DNA from: Auxenochlorella pyrenoidosa
Taxonomy: Eukaryota; Chlorophyta; Trebouxiophyceae; Chlorellales; Chlorellaceae
Reading direction: 5' to 3'
NCBI GenBank assembly: GCA_001430745.1
Contig: KQ481942.1
Span: 271,086-335,085, forward strand
Length of the DNA: 64,000 nt
In this document: piece by piece, positions 11,420 to 22,217 of the stretch
How the letters are laid out: each line of letters opens with the position of its first letter
Position numbering within the stretch: the first letter of the stretch is position 1
Position numbers and translations under genes: made by a program
The notes under the pieces: generated by a model
Databases searched by the model: none
The model's input: the letters and a program-made list of their open reading frames with translations, nothing else
What the model was told of the DNA's origin: nothing

Positions 11420-12304
11420 CAGGCCACCGGCAGGGAGCTCTTCTTCGCAGCCGGCAGTCCCACACCCAGCACACTTGCCAGCAGTAGCAGGCGCGGACAC
11501 GCATGCTACCGCTGGCGTCTGCCCAGCTGGCTCGTCTGCCCATTGTTGGTTGGTAGGACGGTTCGCCTCGATTGCGGTGCAGAAGGCTGCGGCATAGCCC
11601 ACTTCACGTCCTGCCTTTCGTCTCCAGCCCATGTCATGTACAAACAGAAACGTTGCCTGCCCTCTCAGGACTGTATTTCATGGCCCGGCCCCTCAGCATC
11701 CTGGCAGGCCTTCGCTTGTTGCCCACGCAACCCACTCTGCTCATTTCATCGCCCACCCTCTTGTTGGAGGGCACGGCAGGCGCCCTGCGTCCCCCCCGGT
11801 CCTGCTGCGTCACCACCTGCCCAAACACCCATGCCTGCCTTCTCCAGATCTGTATCTCCTCCTGATGTGCAAGTTCCTCTTGGGGTCTGCGCACCCTGTA
11901 TACGCCGTCTGCGCCGCCCTCTTCTTTCCATTTCATGACCTGCCACGTGTGATTCGCTGCGGCCCGTGCTGCTGGGCTATGTACAGGAAGCTCAGGCTGG
12001 AGGCAGAAGGCTTGCTGTGGTCAATTCGCAGGTAAGGACAGTGGTGTTGAATGCATGCGGACGAGCACTGGGCACAGATTGAACTTTTGACGGGAGCTGC
12101 CGCCAGTGACGCTGGCGCCAGCAAGGCCCCACGTTGAATTGCTGTCTGACTCCGGTCGCTGCATCGCGACCCTGTTAAAGACACTCTCGCAAAGTCTAAG
12201 TCGCGCGGTCGAGCTTCAGAGAGCCAGCGCCTCGCTGACCTCCGCCAGTCGTTCGCTGGCCGAGGGCGCAAACACTTTTGTCTCCTTAGTTTCAACACGG
12301 ATCT
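11420..12304. other. Intergenic region, no gene recognised
   Basis: These 885 bp run from the FBXO9-like stop to the CFAP157-like start. Several open frames of about 100 aa occur on both strands, but none has a recognisable domain or exon continuity. They probably reflect high GC content in untranslated and promoter DNA. Confidence 0.5.
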
Positions 12305-14984
12305 ATGCTGCCAAAAACGCCAAAATCGCCAGGCAGCAAGCCGTCGACGGCGGGGCGGGCGGCGCCGGCGCCAAAGGAGGAGGAGCTAGTGCAGCGGCTT
12401 GAGCAGACAGAGGCGCAGCTGGGCGTGCAACAGGACAAGCTGGTCAGGTAGGCTCTTCATATGGGGCGGACCGGGCTGCCATCCTAGAAGAATAGCAGGA
12501 AGAATTGCAGAACACTTGCTGCTCTGGCAACTGCCCACTGCCTACTCCACACGGTCGCCACGGCGCTGCAGGCTGACCTCCGCCCAGGCAGCCCTTGGCA
12601 CGGAGCGCACCTCGCTCAACAGGCAGCTGACCGCCGAGCGCACCCAGTTTGGGGACATCAGCTCCTTCCTGCGCCACACGCTCGAGGAGCAGACGGCACG
12701 GGCAGAGGGCCTGGAGCGTGAGCTGGCCGACGCCCGAGCTGCGCTGGCAGCGGCGGCAGGGGGGCAAGCCCAGGCAGCCGCCGCCGCAGAGGCTCGGCGG
12801 CAGGCAGACATCGGCGAGCTGCAGGGGGCGCTGTATGCGCAGGCTGAGCGCGTGCGCGAGGCAGAGGCTTTCCTGGCGGAGCGAGACAGCCTCAGGGCGC
12901 AGGCGGCTGCCGCCCAGGCGACGCTGGAGGAGGAGCGGCGGGCCCACCACAAGTGCAACATGGTGTGCACCCGTGCAGGCTGTGCCCGCGTGCAGTGCCC
13001 GCTGCACATGCACATCTGCCAGCCGCACCGTTGCGACAGCGCAACGGCTGCCGCGGCCCTCCCGGTCTGCCTGTCGTGCCCACCTCATCCTTGCACTCCT
13101 GTGTGCCGTCTCAAGCGTCGACCTGCCCCCCTGTCTGGCGCCCCAGGACCTGGAGCGCAAGCACGCCTCCGACCGCGAGCTGTGGCGGAGGGACACGGCA
13201 GAGGCGGTGCACGCTGCACGGGAGGAGATGGCTACCCTGGCGGACCAGCGGCTCGACGCCACCACCAAGCAGACCATCTGTGACAACGAAGCGATGGCGG
13301 GTAGGCAGTGCGGTGTGGCCGGCAGTAGGCAGCAGGGAACAGGCAGGGTGCTGTGAGTGGCTGCCACCACCAAGCGAACCTGGATCAAGTCACGGCTACA
13401 GGGAACACTTGGGCTGCTCGAGTTGGAGCTGGGGAGTGACAGAGAGGGGTGTAAAGCAAGTCAAGGCACCTTACTCTGCCTGCAGCAGTGGGCCGTGCTG
13501 CCTGCTAGTCGCAAGTGAATCTTCCTCAGGGAACCCCTCCCCAGGAATCTGACCCTGCAGGGGAGCTGCAGTACCAGGGCCGGCATGTGCAGGGACTGCT
13601 GGGGCGCAACTCAGCGCTGCAGGTGCGTGGGGTGGAGCAGCCTGCACACAACTGGCAAACCTGCACGTTGCTGCTGCTCCCTGCCGCATCTGTTGACATC
13701 AACTACATTTGCAACGCTACAGTTGGCACAGTTGCAGACATTGCTGACATGATGCACTGTGCCATGCCGCTTTGTGCAGAAAGAGGTGTTGGATCTGCGG
13801 CTGGCGCTGAGCATCGGGCGCAAGAACGAAGAGGAGCTGGCCAAAAAGAACCTGGCGTGCGAGAAGACAGTGGACAGCCTGGTGAGCTGCATAAAGGGTG
13901 GCAGCAAGCAGCAGGTCAGGGGCAAAGCCAGGCGTGACACGACGCTGAGATTGTGTGCCGATAAGTCTGGCCCATAGTGGCATGAGCAATGAGCGGCGCA
14001 CGCTCATTCAATCCCCCTGCAGCTGGCTCGGCTGGACGAGGTCAGCGCCCAAGTGGCCAGCGGCGAGCAGGCCGGGGCCGAGCTGGCAGCGCAGCTGGCG
14101 GATGCGCAGGCGGATGTGCTTTCGCTGGAGCAGCGGCTGAAGGACCAGGCAGAGCGCGCGACTGAGGTGGAGGACCTGCTGGAGAGGAAGAAGTGAGCAT
14201 GGTGATGGCATGGGATGGCATGGGGCGGCATGCTGGTGTGCATGCTCAAGAGACTTGGAAGGCGATGGCATGCAGCGGCCTGCTTCCGCACATGCGTGTC
14301 GCGCTTTTGTCATCCCCTGTGCTGCTGCCATTTGCTTCCCATGCCTGCAGGCAGGAGCTGCGGCAGCTGCGGGCGAGCCACAGCGATGGCGCCGCCTTCC
14401 TGCTGCAGTGCCTGGCAGAGGCGCGGCAGGAGGTGCTCGCAGACCGCAGCCGTGCAGCGCTGGCTGCCGCCTCGCCGTCAAGCCTGCTTGAGGCGCCAGT
14501 TGCAGCCTCTTGTCCTGAAGAGCCACGGGAGCGCTTGGGCGGCTGCGCCAGCTCTGCTGAGCAGGGCTTGAACGATGCAGCAGGCCCGCGGGTGCTACAG
14601 CTGACGGCGCTGCTGCCAGGGGAGAGGGAGGCCCTGCTGCAACGGCTGCTGGACCGACTGGGAGGTGACTGGCAGGGTTGCGAGGGCCTCGTGCTGCCAG
14701 CAAGTGGTTCCCCGTCCACCACTTCAGTCCTGAGCCTGGGCGCCAGCCCCAGCAGGCGCACCGGCCTGCTGCCTGCCAGCTGCAGCCTGCAGAGCCTGTC
14801 CCCCAGCGCAAGCGGCTGCTGCATGCCAGGAAGCGGTGGGGCTTCCAGCGATGCGCTCATGCGGCAGCTGCGCTCGGATGTGCGGCCGTGGGGCGCAAGC
14901 TCCGGCAGTGGGGCGGCGGGGACGCCTCTGCGGCAGGCGTCGGCATCTGGCTGCCCGGTCGGAAGGGGCAATAGCAAGGCTTGA
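12305..14984 (+). CDS. CFAP157: CFAP157-like coiled-coil protein
   Basis: Exons 12305-12447, 12572-12962, 13147-13300, 13561-13622, 13780-13914, 14023-14192 and 14351-14984 join into 562 aa. The protein is mostly alpha-helical coiled coil from about residue 25 to 370, with a Ser/Gly-rich, low-complexity C-terminus. The segment LERKHASDRELWRRD, continuing through LDATTKQTICDNEAM, matches my memory of the CFAP157 core, which has a charged Met-Val-rich helix and then an A-x-TTK-x-x-I-x-x-N-x-x-M stretch. CFAP157 belongs to the basal body and flagellar axoneme. The donor after 13914 could instead be at 13882 (gtgagc). I chose the longer exon because the extra residues resemble the family. The assignment rests on this one conserved core. 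Confidence 0.55.
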
Positions 14985-15292
14985 TCCTGGTTGTACTCGC
15001 ATTGTTTAAAAGTTCCACCATCCTGAATTTTTTTCGCACCTTAACAATGAGGAAGGAACACCTGCCAAAGGGGAGCAGCAGGTGGCGGCACGGCGGGGCA
15101 GGCCCGCCACGGTGGCAAAATGTGCCGGCGTTGCACCTCCTGCCTTCGAGCGCTTCAGTTTGTCCTATTGCGATCGACGTCAATCCAAGCCATTTGCGGA
15201 AGGCCTAAGCTCGAGTGATCAGCACAGTGTCCTGATCCATCTCGCACACAGGCTCGTGGCGAAGCGGCTCGCGGGCAGGGACCGCAGCGATC
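14985..15292. other. Intergenic region
   Basis: These 308 bp between two same-strand genes hold the CFAP157-like 3' end and the proteasome gene promoter. No TGTAA or other motif stands out. Confidence 0.45.
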
Positions 15293-17752
15293 ATGATGCG
15301 GATATCCTGCCCGCTGATTGACGGGCCCGCCACCAGCGCGGCACAGGACGCCTGCGGTCTGCAGGAGCTGGGTCTGGGCGGCGCCCCGGTGGACAGCTTC
15401 CCGCTGCCAGCGGTGCAGGACGTGAGTGAGGGACGCTGGCAGGCCGGCGCCTGCCGACAGACCGTCAGCCGCAGGCGGGGCGGTGGCGGCAGGGGGGCGG
15501 CCGCAGCAGTGCTGATACGCGTGGCCATCCCTCCTTGCCCCTTGCTCGTTCCATGTGCCCTGAGGCTTGTTTTGGATCCAATACACAATGCGCACCAGCA
15601 GCAGCTTTTGCTCTCTCTGGCAGCGTCTGCGCCTGCGCTCCTGCTTCTCGCTGCATCTGCCCGCCGCCCTGGCTGCTTGCGCTCCACTGGTCACTGCCCT
15701 GCTGCCGCATGCAGATCGACTCTTTCGAGCGGGAGGTGGTGGAGTATGTGAAGCCCAACCACGGCACCACGACGCTGGGCTTCATCTTCCAAGGGGGGGT
15801 GATCATCGCGGTGGACTCGCGTGCCTCGCAGGGCTCCTACATCTGTGAGCACTGATTTCACTGTATAACATATAATACAGTGCTGCCCTTTCTCGCCGCT
15901 GCCTGGTGTTTGTTGCCCTCCCCCAATCGTGACCAGGCCACCTGCCCGCCGGTGTACAGCACTTGGCTGTCACCCTGCACAGCGGCACCCCGCAACACAT
16001 GGGAAGCCTTTTCAGCGGCAGCCCTGCAGGAGCGGAGGAGCGCTCTCTCCCTCCCACGCTTCCGCACCCCACCCCTGCTTTCAGCCTCACAAACGGTGAA
16101 GAAGGTCATCGAGATCAACCCCTACCTGCTGGGAACGATGGCGGGCGGCGCAGCCGACTGCCAGTTCTGGGAGCGCAACCTGGGGCGGCAGGTGGGGCCG
16201 GGCGCTGCTGCTGCACCTGAACCAGTGCGGCGGTCGGGGCTGGCTGGTGGGGGCCGGGCCCGGGCCAGGCTCGGCGCTGTCGCAGCGGCGGTCGCACTGT
16301 GCGACCTGCAGCAGCAGCAGCAGCAGCAGGGCGTTTCAATGGTGATGATGTGTGGACCTGCCCATGGCTGTCTCCTGGTTTTTGAAGCTCTGCCTGCAAG
16401 GAGGCGGCACGAGTCGCATGCCATGCACTCTCCATGCCTACGGTCGCCCGCCCCCCCCCCCCCCCCCGCCCCCGCCAGTGCCGGCTGTACGAGCTGGCAA
16501 ACGGCAAGCGCATCACGGTGCGGGGCGCGAGCAAGCTGCTGGCCAACACGATGTTCAGCTACCGCGGCATGGGCCTGTCCATGGTGAGGCTCGAGCAGCA
16601 GGGCCGGGCAGCGCTCGCCAGGGCCGGCAGGGCTAGCTGCAGCCACGGCAAGCGGAAGACGCATTGCATGGTGTGCACTGGCCGTGCGCTGTGCTGTCGG
16701 ATGGCCAGTGAGGGCCGCGCCGCACCCGTGCAGCCCTGCCAACCGCCTGCCCAGCCTCAGGGACGTTGTTAACAGGTTGTGAGAGGGCCGCTGAGTGTCC
16801 GTGGTGCCCCCTGCCCTCCCGCAGGGCACAATGGTGGCGGGCTGGGACGAGGCGGGGCCCGGCCTGTACTATGTGGACTCTGATGGGCAGCGCACCAAGG
16901 GCAAGCTCTTCTCCGTGGGGTCTGGCAGGTGAGGACGGGCTTTTATTTCCCTTAAGTGGGTGTGTCTCAGGCCACCGCAAGGTACACGCTGGGCCGTGCT
17001 GCGCTGCAGGGTGCAGGCAGCGCAGCGCACGTGCAGGCCCGCATCTCGGGGCACCCTACCAGCGCCAACTTCCCGGGCGCGCAGCGCGCATGCCCACGCG
17101 TATGTGTGCCCACCAAAGGTCGCTCTTCTTGCCGACTCTCTTTCCAATACTGCGCAGCCTGTACGCGTACGGTGTACTGGATGAGGGGTACCGCTGGGAC
17201 CTGACTGTAGATGAGGCCGTGGAGCTGGGCCAGCGCTCCATCTACCACGCCACCTTCCGCGATGCAGCCTCCGGCGGCACCGTGTCGGGTGAGCGCGGAG
17301 CAGGGGTGGTGTTACGCATTGTGTGTGGTCGTGCCGGCCCCAGCAGCACAGCAGCGTGAATGTTCTGCTGGGCGGGCTGCCGGGGCGCCTGCCTCGTCGC
17401 GTTTGCCCTGCCGGTGCTGTCTTGACATGTCGCGCTGCCGCCGCAGTTGCGCAAGGCCATCCCCTTACCTTCATGTCCAGACCTTCATCCCGGCATGCCT
17501 CGCCGCGCCCGCGCCCGCTGCGCACAAACACCCTCCCCACTGGTGTTTGCCTGTGCCCCCCCCCCCCCCACCACCCCACCCCACCCCACCCCACCCCAAT
17601 CCCCACCCCAATCCCCGCCCCCCGCAGTCTACCACGTCACCCAGGAGGGCTGGACCAAGGTGCGCGGCGAGGACGTGGGCGAGCTGCACTTCAAGTACTA
17701 CCCAGACCCAGCCAAGCACCCCTGCAACAGCGCCGACCCGCTGGCGGTCTGA
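15293..17752 (+). CDS. PBE1: 20S proteasome beta-5 subunit (chymotrypsin-like)
   Basis: Exons 15293-15421, 15715-15844, 16085-16191, 16479-16583, 16825-16928, 17158-17288 and 17628-17752 give 276 aa, the usual beta-5 precursor length. The propeptide ends in HG at residues 59-60. The catalytic mature Thr is T61, in HGTTTLGF. The other active-site residues fall in place: D77 (mature Asp17), R79 (Arg19) and K93 (Lys33), in IIAVDSRAS and SSQTVKK. Downstream come [25 protein letters not shown] and the C-terminal strand HVTQEGW. This N-terminal nucleophile hydrolase provides the chymotrypsin-like activity of the proteasome. The ATG at 15293 is followed at once by a second ATG, so either could start translation. 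The gene converges on alpha-amylase A. Confidence 0.95.
16449..16469 (+). repeat. Poly-C tract before a splice acceptor
   Basis: An almost pure C run lies about 10 bp upstream of the acceptor of the proteasome exon at 16479. Confidence 0.9.
17552..17622 (+). repeat. CCCCA-type tract before a splice acceptor
   Basis: C-runs and repeated CCCCA units lie directly upstream of the acceptor of the last proteasome exon (17628). Confidence 0.9.
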
Positions 17753-17826
17753 CCGCCCGCGGATGGTGCACTTGGGCAAGCAGAAGTGCTGGCACGTGCA
17801 GAACCACAAGCATGCAAAAAACACTA

Positions 17827-17831
17827 TGTAA
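17827..17831 (+). terminator. TGTAA polyadenylation motif, proteasome beta-5
   Basis: TGTAA lies 75 bp after the stop. This is the usual green-algal poly(A) signal. Confidence 0.6.
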
Positions 17832-17860
17832 CAACACTCATTTTGGCGCGTCGTTGATCA

Positions 17861-17865
17861 TTACA
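17861..17865 (-). terminator. TGTAA polyadenylation motif, alpha-amylase A
   Basis: TTACA on the plus strand lies 226 bp after the amylase A stop, only 30 bp beyond the facing motif of the proteasome gene. Confidence 0.5.
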
Positions 17866-18090
17866 AGGCACATTTCTTTGCAGAAGGCAGCCCGAATAAG
17901 TTTGTAGGAGGGAGGAATCAAGTCCTTGTCAGAGGGGCTGTTGTCCAGCTGCTGTACACAATATCAGTCAGGCGCGTGTTTCGGCGGGGCGTATCATTGG
18001 CAGTCCCATCATGCTCTGCGCTCTCCATTCAGCCTGCGCTCGCTACAGTACACTCCCTGCGCGACAAAGCCCGCAAGCTTCCCTGCCTGC

Positions 18091-21000
18091 CTATGGCTGT
18101 GCCCACACAGCCCAGTCCTTGCCAGAGGCCGCCAGCTCCCAGCCCTCCTCCTTGCTTGGCACCAGGTGGGGGGGCATGTCGAAGCGCGGGCCCAGCTTGA
18201 GCGTCACGGTGTTGCCGCAGCGCGCCACATACATGTCGCGTTCAGCAGCCAGGATCTCAAGCTTGGAGTCGGCGCGGATGCCCGCCCGCTTGCGCACCGA
18301 CATCTGGCAGGGAGAGGGCAGATACATGCCAGGTTGTGCCAGGTAGGAACAATGCGCGGCAGCGTTGGGAAGCGGGAGCAGGCTGCATGCAATTGCGCTC
18401 TGGCTGTGAAGCAGCCGTGCTTGCTGCTGGGCTGCCGCGTCGCCTCTGTAAAGGACGACAGCCGGCTGCGCAAGGTGATCACCAAGCTTGCCCCCTCTCC
18501 CCCCCCCTCACCAGGTTGGTGATCACCCTGCGCAGCCCGCTGTCGCCCATGTGCTCCAGGAAGACGCAGGGGATGCCGGGGTGCCTGCAATCAACCAATC
18601 ACTCAATCACTCAATCAATCACTCAATCAATCAAGTACGTGTAAAGTATGCAGCGGTGGGGCGCCGCAGAGGCCGCAGTGGTTTGACGGCGATGAGGAAG
18701 CATCGCCCTTGGTGCCCTCCCTTGCATTGTGGGTATGCCTGTATGTATGGCTGCGGAGGTGGTGGGCAGATGCTGTGACACGAGCAGGAACTGCGCTCAC
18801 GTGAGGACGTAGGCATAGCCGAGGTCGATGGAGCCACGGGGGAAGGGCCAGTGCTGCACGGCAGGGAGAGCAGGGGAGGGCAGGATGTTGCGCAACAGCG
18901 ACCTTCAGGCTTCACTCTGCGGGATGGAACGTCGCGTCATGAAAGCACTGCCCTGCAGCCCAAAGCCCTACCTGCTGCGTGGACCCGGTGTCGTGGTTGT
19001 CCACAAAGGTGCAGGAGCGCTGGGGCCACCAGCCGAGCAGGCCGGGCGCCTTGCCGTTGCGGTCGCGCAGACGGTTGTACTGGGTGTGCTTGACAGCCTC
19101 CTGGGTGAGCAGCAACGGCGCAGCTGCTGGCCACCAATCGGAGGGCGGTGTTTTCTGCCTTGGCAGACATACCCCGTGCATTCAACAGGAAGGGCGCGGG
19201 CTGGATTGTGCAGGGTATAGATACACGCGCAGCGCTCCAGGCAGGCACCCCCAACAGCTAGACACTGGTCATACATGCGATCACACCCGCACTCCAGCTC
19301 CTGCCCCACCTGCAGCTGCCCCTTTGTCACGATGTCAAACACGCACGAGTGGCGGGCCTGGTTGAGCCAGTCCTTGAGGCGGGAGCGCGCGCTGTCCTGG
19401 TCAAAGTCAAGGTTGCCGTCAGACCACCTGAGGGTGGGGTACCAGAGATGCGAGGCAGGGGAACGCAGTTGGGAATGCCCAAAATAAGAGTTCAAATCCA
19501 GCAGCCAAGCAGCCAGCTGCTGAGCACTTGCCGGGCTGCCTGTGCTTGCACCCCTCCCGATTGATAACCACTACTAGGTAGTGACACTGGCCACGTGCCT
19601 GCGGTCCAGAAACAGCTCAGCCACGCAGAAGGCCTCGGGGCCGCAGGTGCGCTCGATGTACTCGGCGGTGAAGCGAGGGTGGTAGCCCTGGCGGCGACAG
19701 GCAGCAGGGGCACAGCATGTGAGTCGGCAGCGATGCTCTTGCCTGACTCCGCGCTGGCAGGGGGCTGTGGCAGGCAGGGCTGCCATCCTCCTGCAACCGC
19801 AATCAGCATGGCAGACTAGCCCATCAAGAGCCACCTTTGCGAAATCGAAGCGCCAGCCATCAAAGCCCAGCTCCGCGCGCAGCCAGTTAAGCCAGTCCAC
19901 CAGGCCGTTGCGCACCTCCTCGTTGCAGTGGTCCAGGTCTGCTGGGGTGGCGGCGGGCAGGGAGAGGCAGCCCTATCAACAGCAAACTACGCAAGCTGGC
20001 GTGCCAACCGTTCGCCCCCCTGTGCACAGGCAGGCACTGCCTTGGCAAGCCGACTGCGCTGTCCCATAACAGGCACTCTGCAGCTCAGCCCACAGCGATC
20101 AGGTGCGCTTGCCCACCTGGTGCAGGGGCGTAGTCCTCCCCGCTGTCGGCGCTCCCCTCGCCACGGAACTGCCTGTCGCTGCCGGCGATGGCCCAGCGCC
20201 CCCATGCAAGGCTCCTGCCTGGGTGCGCCACCAGGTCCCTGCACAGAGGGCGGCACATAAAGGGGGCTTGGTGGATGAAGCCGAGGGGCAGGCAGGCAGG
20301 TAGGCAGCATGCCGATGCAAGGCGCCACTTCAATTGCAGTGGGCCTGTTATGAGAGGTGCAGGCCCTTGAGTCTGAGAGGCATCAGCTGCCAGGAGTGCT
20401 CAGCCATCAAGATCTGGTGGACAAGAATGTGCACTCACTTGTAGATGTTCCAGGTGCCCGTCTCGTCCTGCGCGTCGGCGCAGCGATGGTTGATCACAAT
20501 GTCGGCCACAGGCCTGCAGGAATGGGGCAGCAGCAAGGCCAGCTTTGTGCGCGGTGCAGAGAGCAGAGGAAAGGGTGCAGAAGGAAGCCCTGCTACAAAG
20601 TCCAAGCTGCGCTTGAAGGGTCCCACGGTACCTCCAGGCACACCTTCAAGCTGTCAGAGGAACCAACTGATGTTTGGAGGTTGAGAGGTGACCCCTTGAG
20701 CTCGCTATGCAGCTCTGGCTACCACAAATGCCACTTGCGCGGGTCAACCAGTCGCAAGCTGCCTCATGAGCCCGTGTTCAGGCAAACACCCTGACCAGCC
20801 CTCACCGGATGCCTGCTGCCCGCAGGTCATCACAGAGGGCTCGCAGCTCCTGCAGGCTTTCGTAGCTGCTGTCCAGGTTGTACAGCTGGCTGGGCAGGTA
20901 GCCCTCTTTGCTCACGCTGTAGGGCAGCGGCAAATAAGATTGGGTCGGAAGCCAGCGAGCATTGCAGGATGAGGGGCAACCACGTGGCGCCTGCGCATGG

Positions 21001-21582
21001 CTTGGATAATGTACACGCAGGGTTTATTTCTCCATGTCAATGCTGGAAAGCCAGGGCACGTGACAGCTGCTGAGCTAGCACCCAACTGGGCCCAGATTGC
21101 AGGCTGCTGCGGCTTGCCGCACCTTTTGGAGGGAGGCGGCAGCCAGACGTGCGTGAACCCTGCTGCGGCCAGGCTGGGAACCTGCTCTCGCAGCAGGCGC
21201 CAGTGGCGGCTGCCTTCGCAGGACTGCCAGCCAAAGCCTGCAGGGCAAGGTGGCAGCGACGGCTGGGCGGTGCTGCCGGGAGAGACGAGCGGGCAGCCAC
21301 CGGGTGCGGCGGCGGCAGTTTGCCGTGCTGCGGTCTAAACCGGCCTCTTGTGGTGAGATTACCTTCAAGCAGAACCGTCTCTTCGATGGGCAGCCTGGGT
21401 AGAGCAGTGTGCGCATCGCAGGGCGTGGGGGGTTCGTCCAAGAAGGCAGCGCTGTTCACGCGCGCTTCGTCCCTTCTCCGAGTTGCCACCAGGCGGCGTG
21501 ATGCTGCGGGCGGTGGCCTGCAGGCAAACCTCGCGGCCGTTGAGGTCGGCAGACCTCTCGGGCGCACAAGCGCAGCCGCCAT
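18091..21582 (-). CDS. AMY: Alpha-amylase A (GH13), probably plastid-targeted
   Basis: Twelve exons in coding order: 21363-21582, 21123-21237, 20806-20916, 20439-20513, 20117-20238, 19835-19938, 19599-19687, 19310-19427, 18972-19100, 18801-18853, 18512-18584 and 18091-18303; 473 aa. The first exon is Arg/Ala/Ser-rich like a transit peptide. Conserved GH13 regions are complete: region I DIVINHRC (153-160), nucleophile D246 in GWRFDFAKG, acid/base E273 in CVAELF, and D355 in FVDNHDTGS. The C-terminal exon has the plant-amylase ending RAGI...SKLEIL...MYVARC. The enzyme cuts internal alpha-1,4 bonds of starch. The intron after 19599-19687 needs a GC donor (gcacgt) to join frame. It lies in tandem with amylase B, and the matching exon lengths at the 3' end show common origin. 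Confidence 0.9.
18590..18635. repeat. TCAATCAC-type tandem repeat
   Basis: Short CAATCA/CTCAAT units repeat through an alpha-amylase A intron. The unit is too short and irregular for a CRISPR array. Confidence 0.85.
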
Positions 21583-22217
21583 TTGACAATGTGAAAATGT
21601 TGAAAGATACCAATTGTTGAAACGGGATCAAACAGCGCCACGGCATTGCCCACAATTTGCCAACACAGCCCAGCGGCCTCGCCACCGCAGCGCCGCCGCC
21701 GGCCGGCTGCCACTGTCCTCCTGGTGCCAGCAGGCTGCTGCTTCCACCAACAGATCCCTTTCGCCAGAGTCATCATTCTTTCTTGACAGAGAAATGGCAA
21801 TGGCCGGTAACAGAAGTGCTCCATGAGAGCGCAGATGGGCAGCACAAGCGACGTGGTTCATAGCACAATCGGCAGCTGACTCCAAACAGGGCCGTGTAGA
21901 GGAGCATACATAACAGGCATTAGTGCAAAAGTGCACACAAAAGTTGTTGCTCGATTGGAGGATGCCAAAACAGACCGGCGGGGGAGGGAGAGATTGCGGC
22001 ATGGTTCATGCTGCATGCCCCGCACCGAAGTGACGACGAGATGCAAGGATAGGTGATGGGTGGCCAGGTTGGGGAGTTGAGAGAGTGTATCAGTATGTAC
22101 AGCCAACGGAAAGCGTGGCAAGCTCATATATGGGTGCACCGGCAGCATTTCGCGCTCCTGCTGCGGCTCCTCAGGCAACATTGGTGTGTCAAACACTCGA
22201 CTCCAGGCAAGCCTGGC
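21583..22217. other. Intergenic region between tandem amylases
   Basis: These 635 bp hold the promoter of amylase A and the 3' untranslated region of amylase B. I see no gene or repeat. Confidence 0.45.

Larger units (their letters stand above)
17753..18090. other. Convergent intergenic region with facing poly(A) motifs
   Basis: This is the space between the stops of the proteasome gene (+) and alpha-amylase A (-). It holds one TGTAA on each strand about 30 bp apart, so the two 3' untranslated regions probably overlap. Confidence 0.6.

Noticed and set aside
18590..18635. Short regular repeats as a CRISPR array
   Set aside because: Units are 4-8 bp with no spacers, inside an intron of a nuclear gene.
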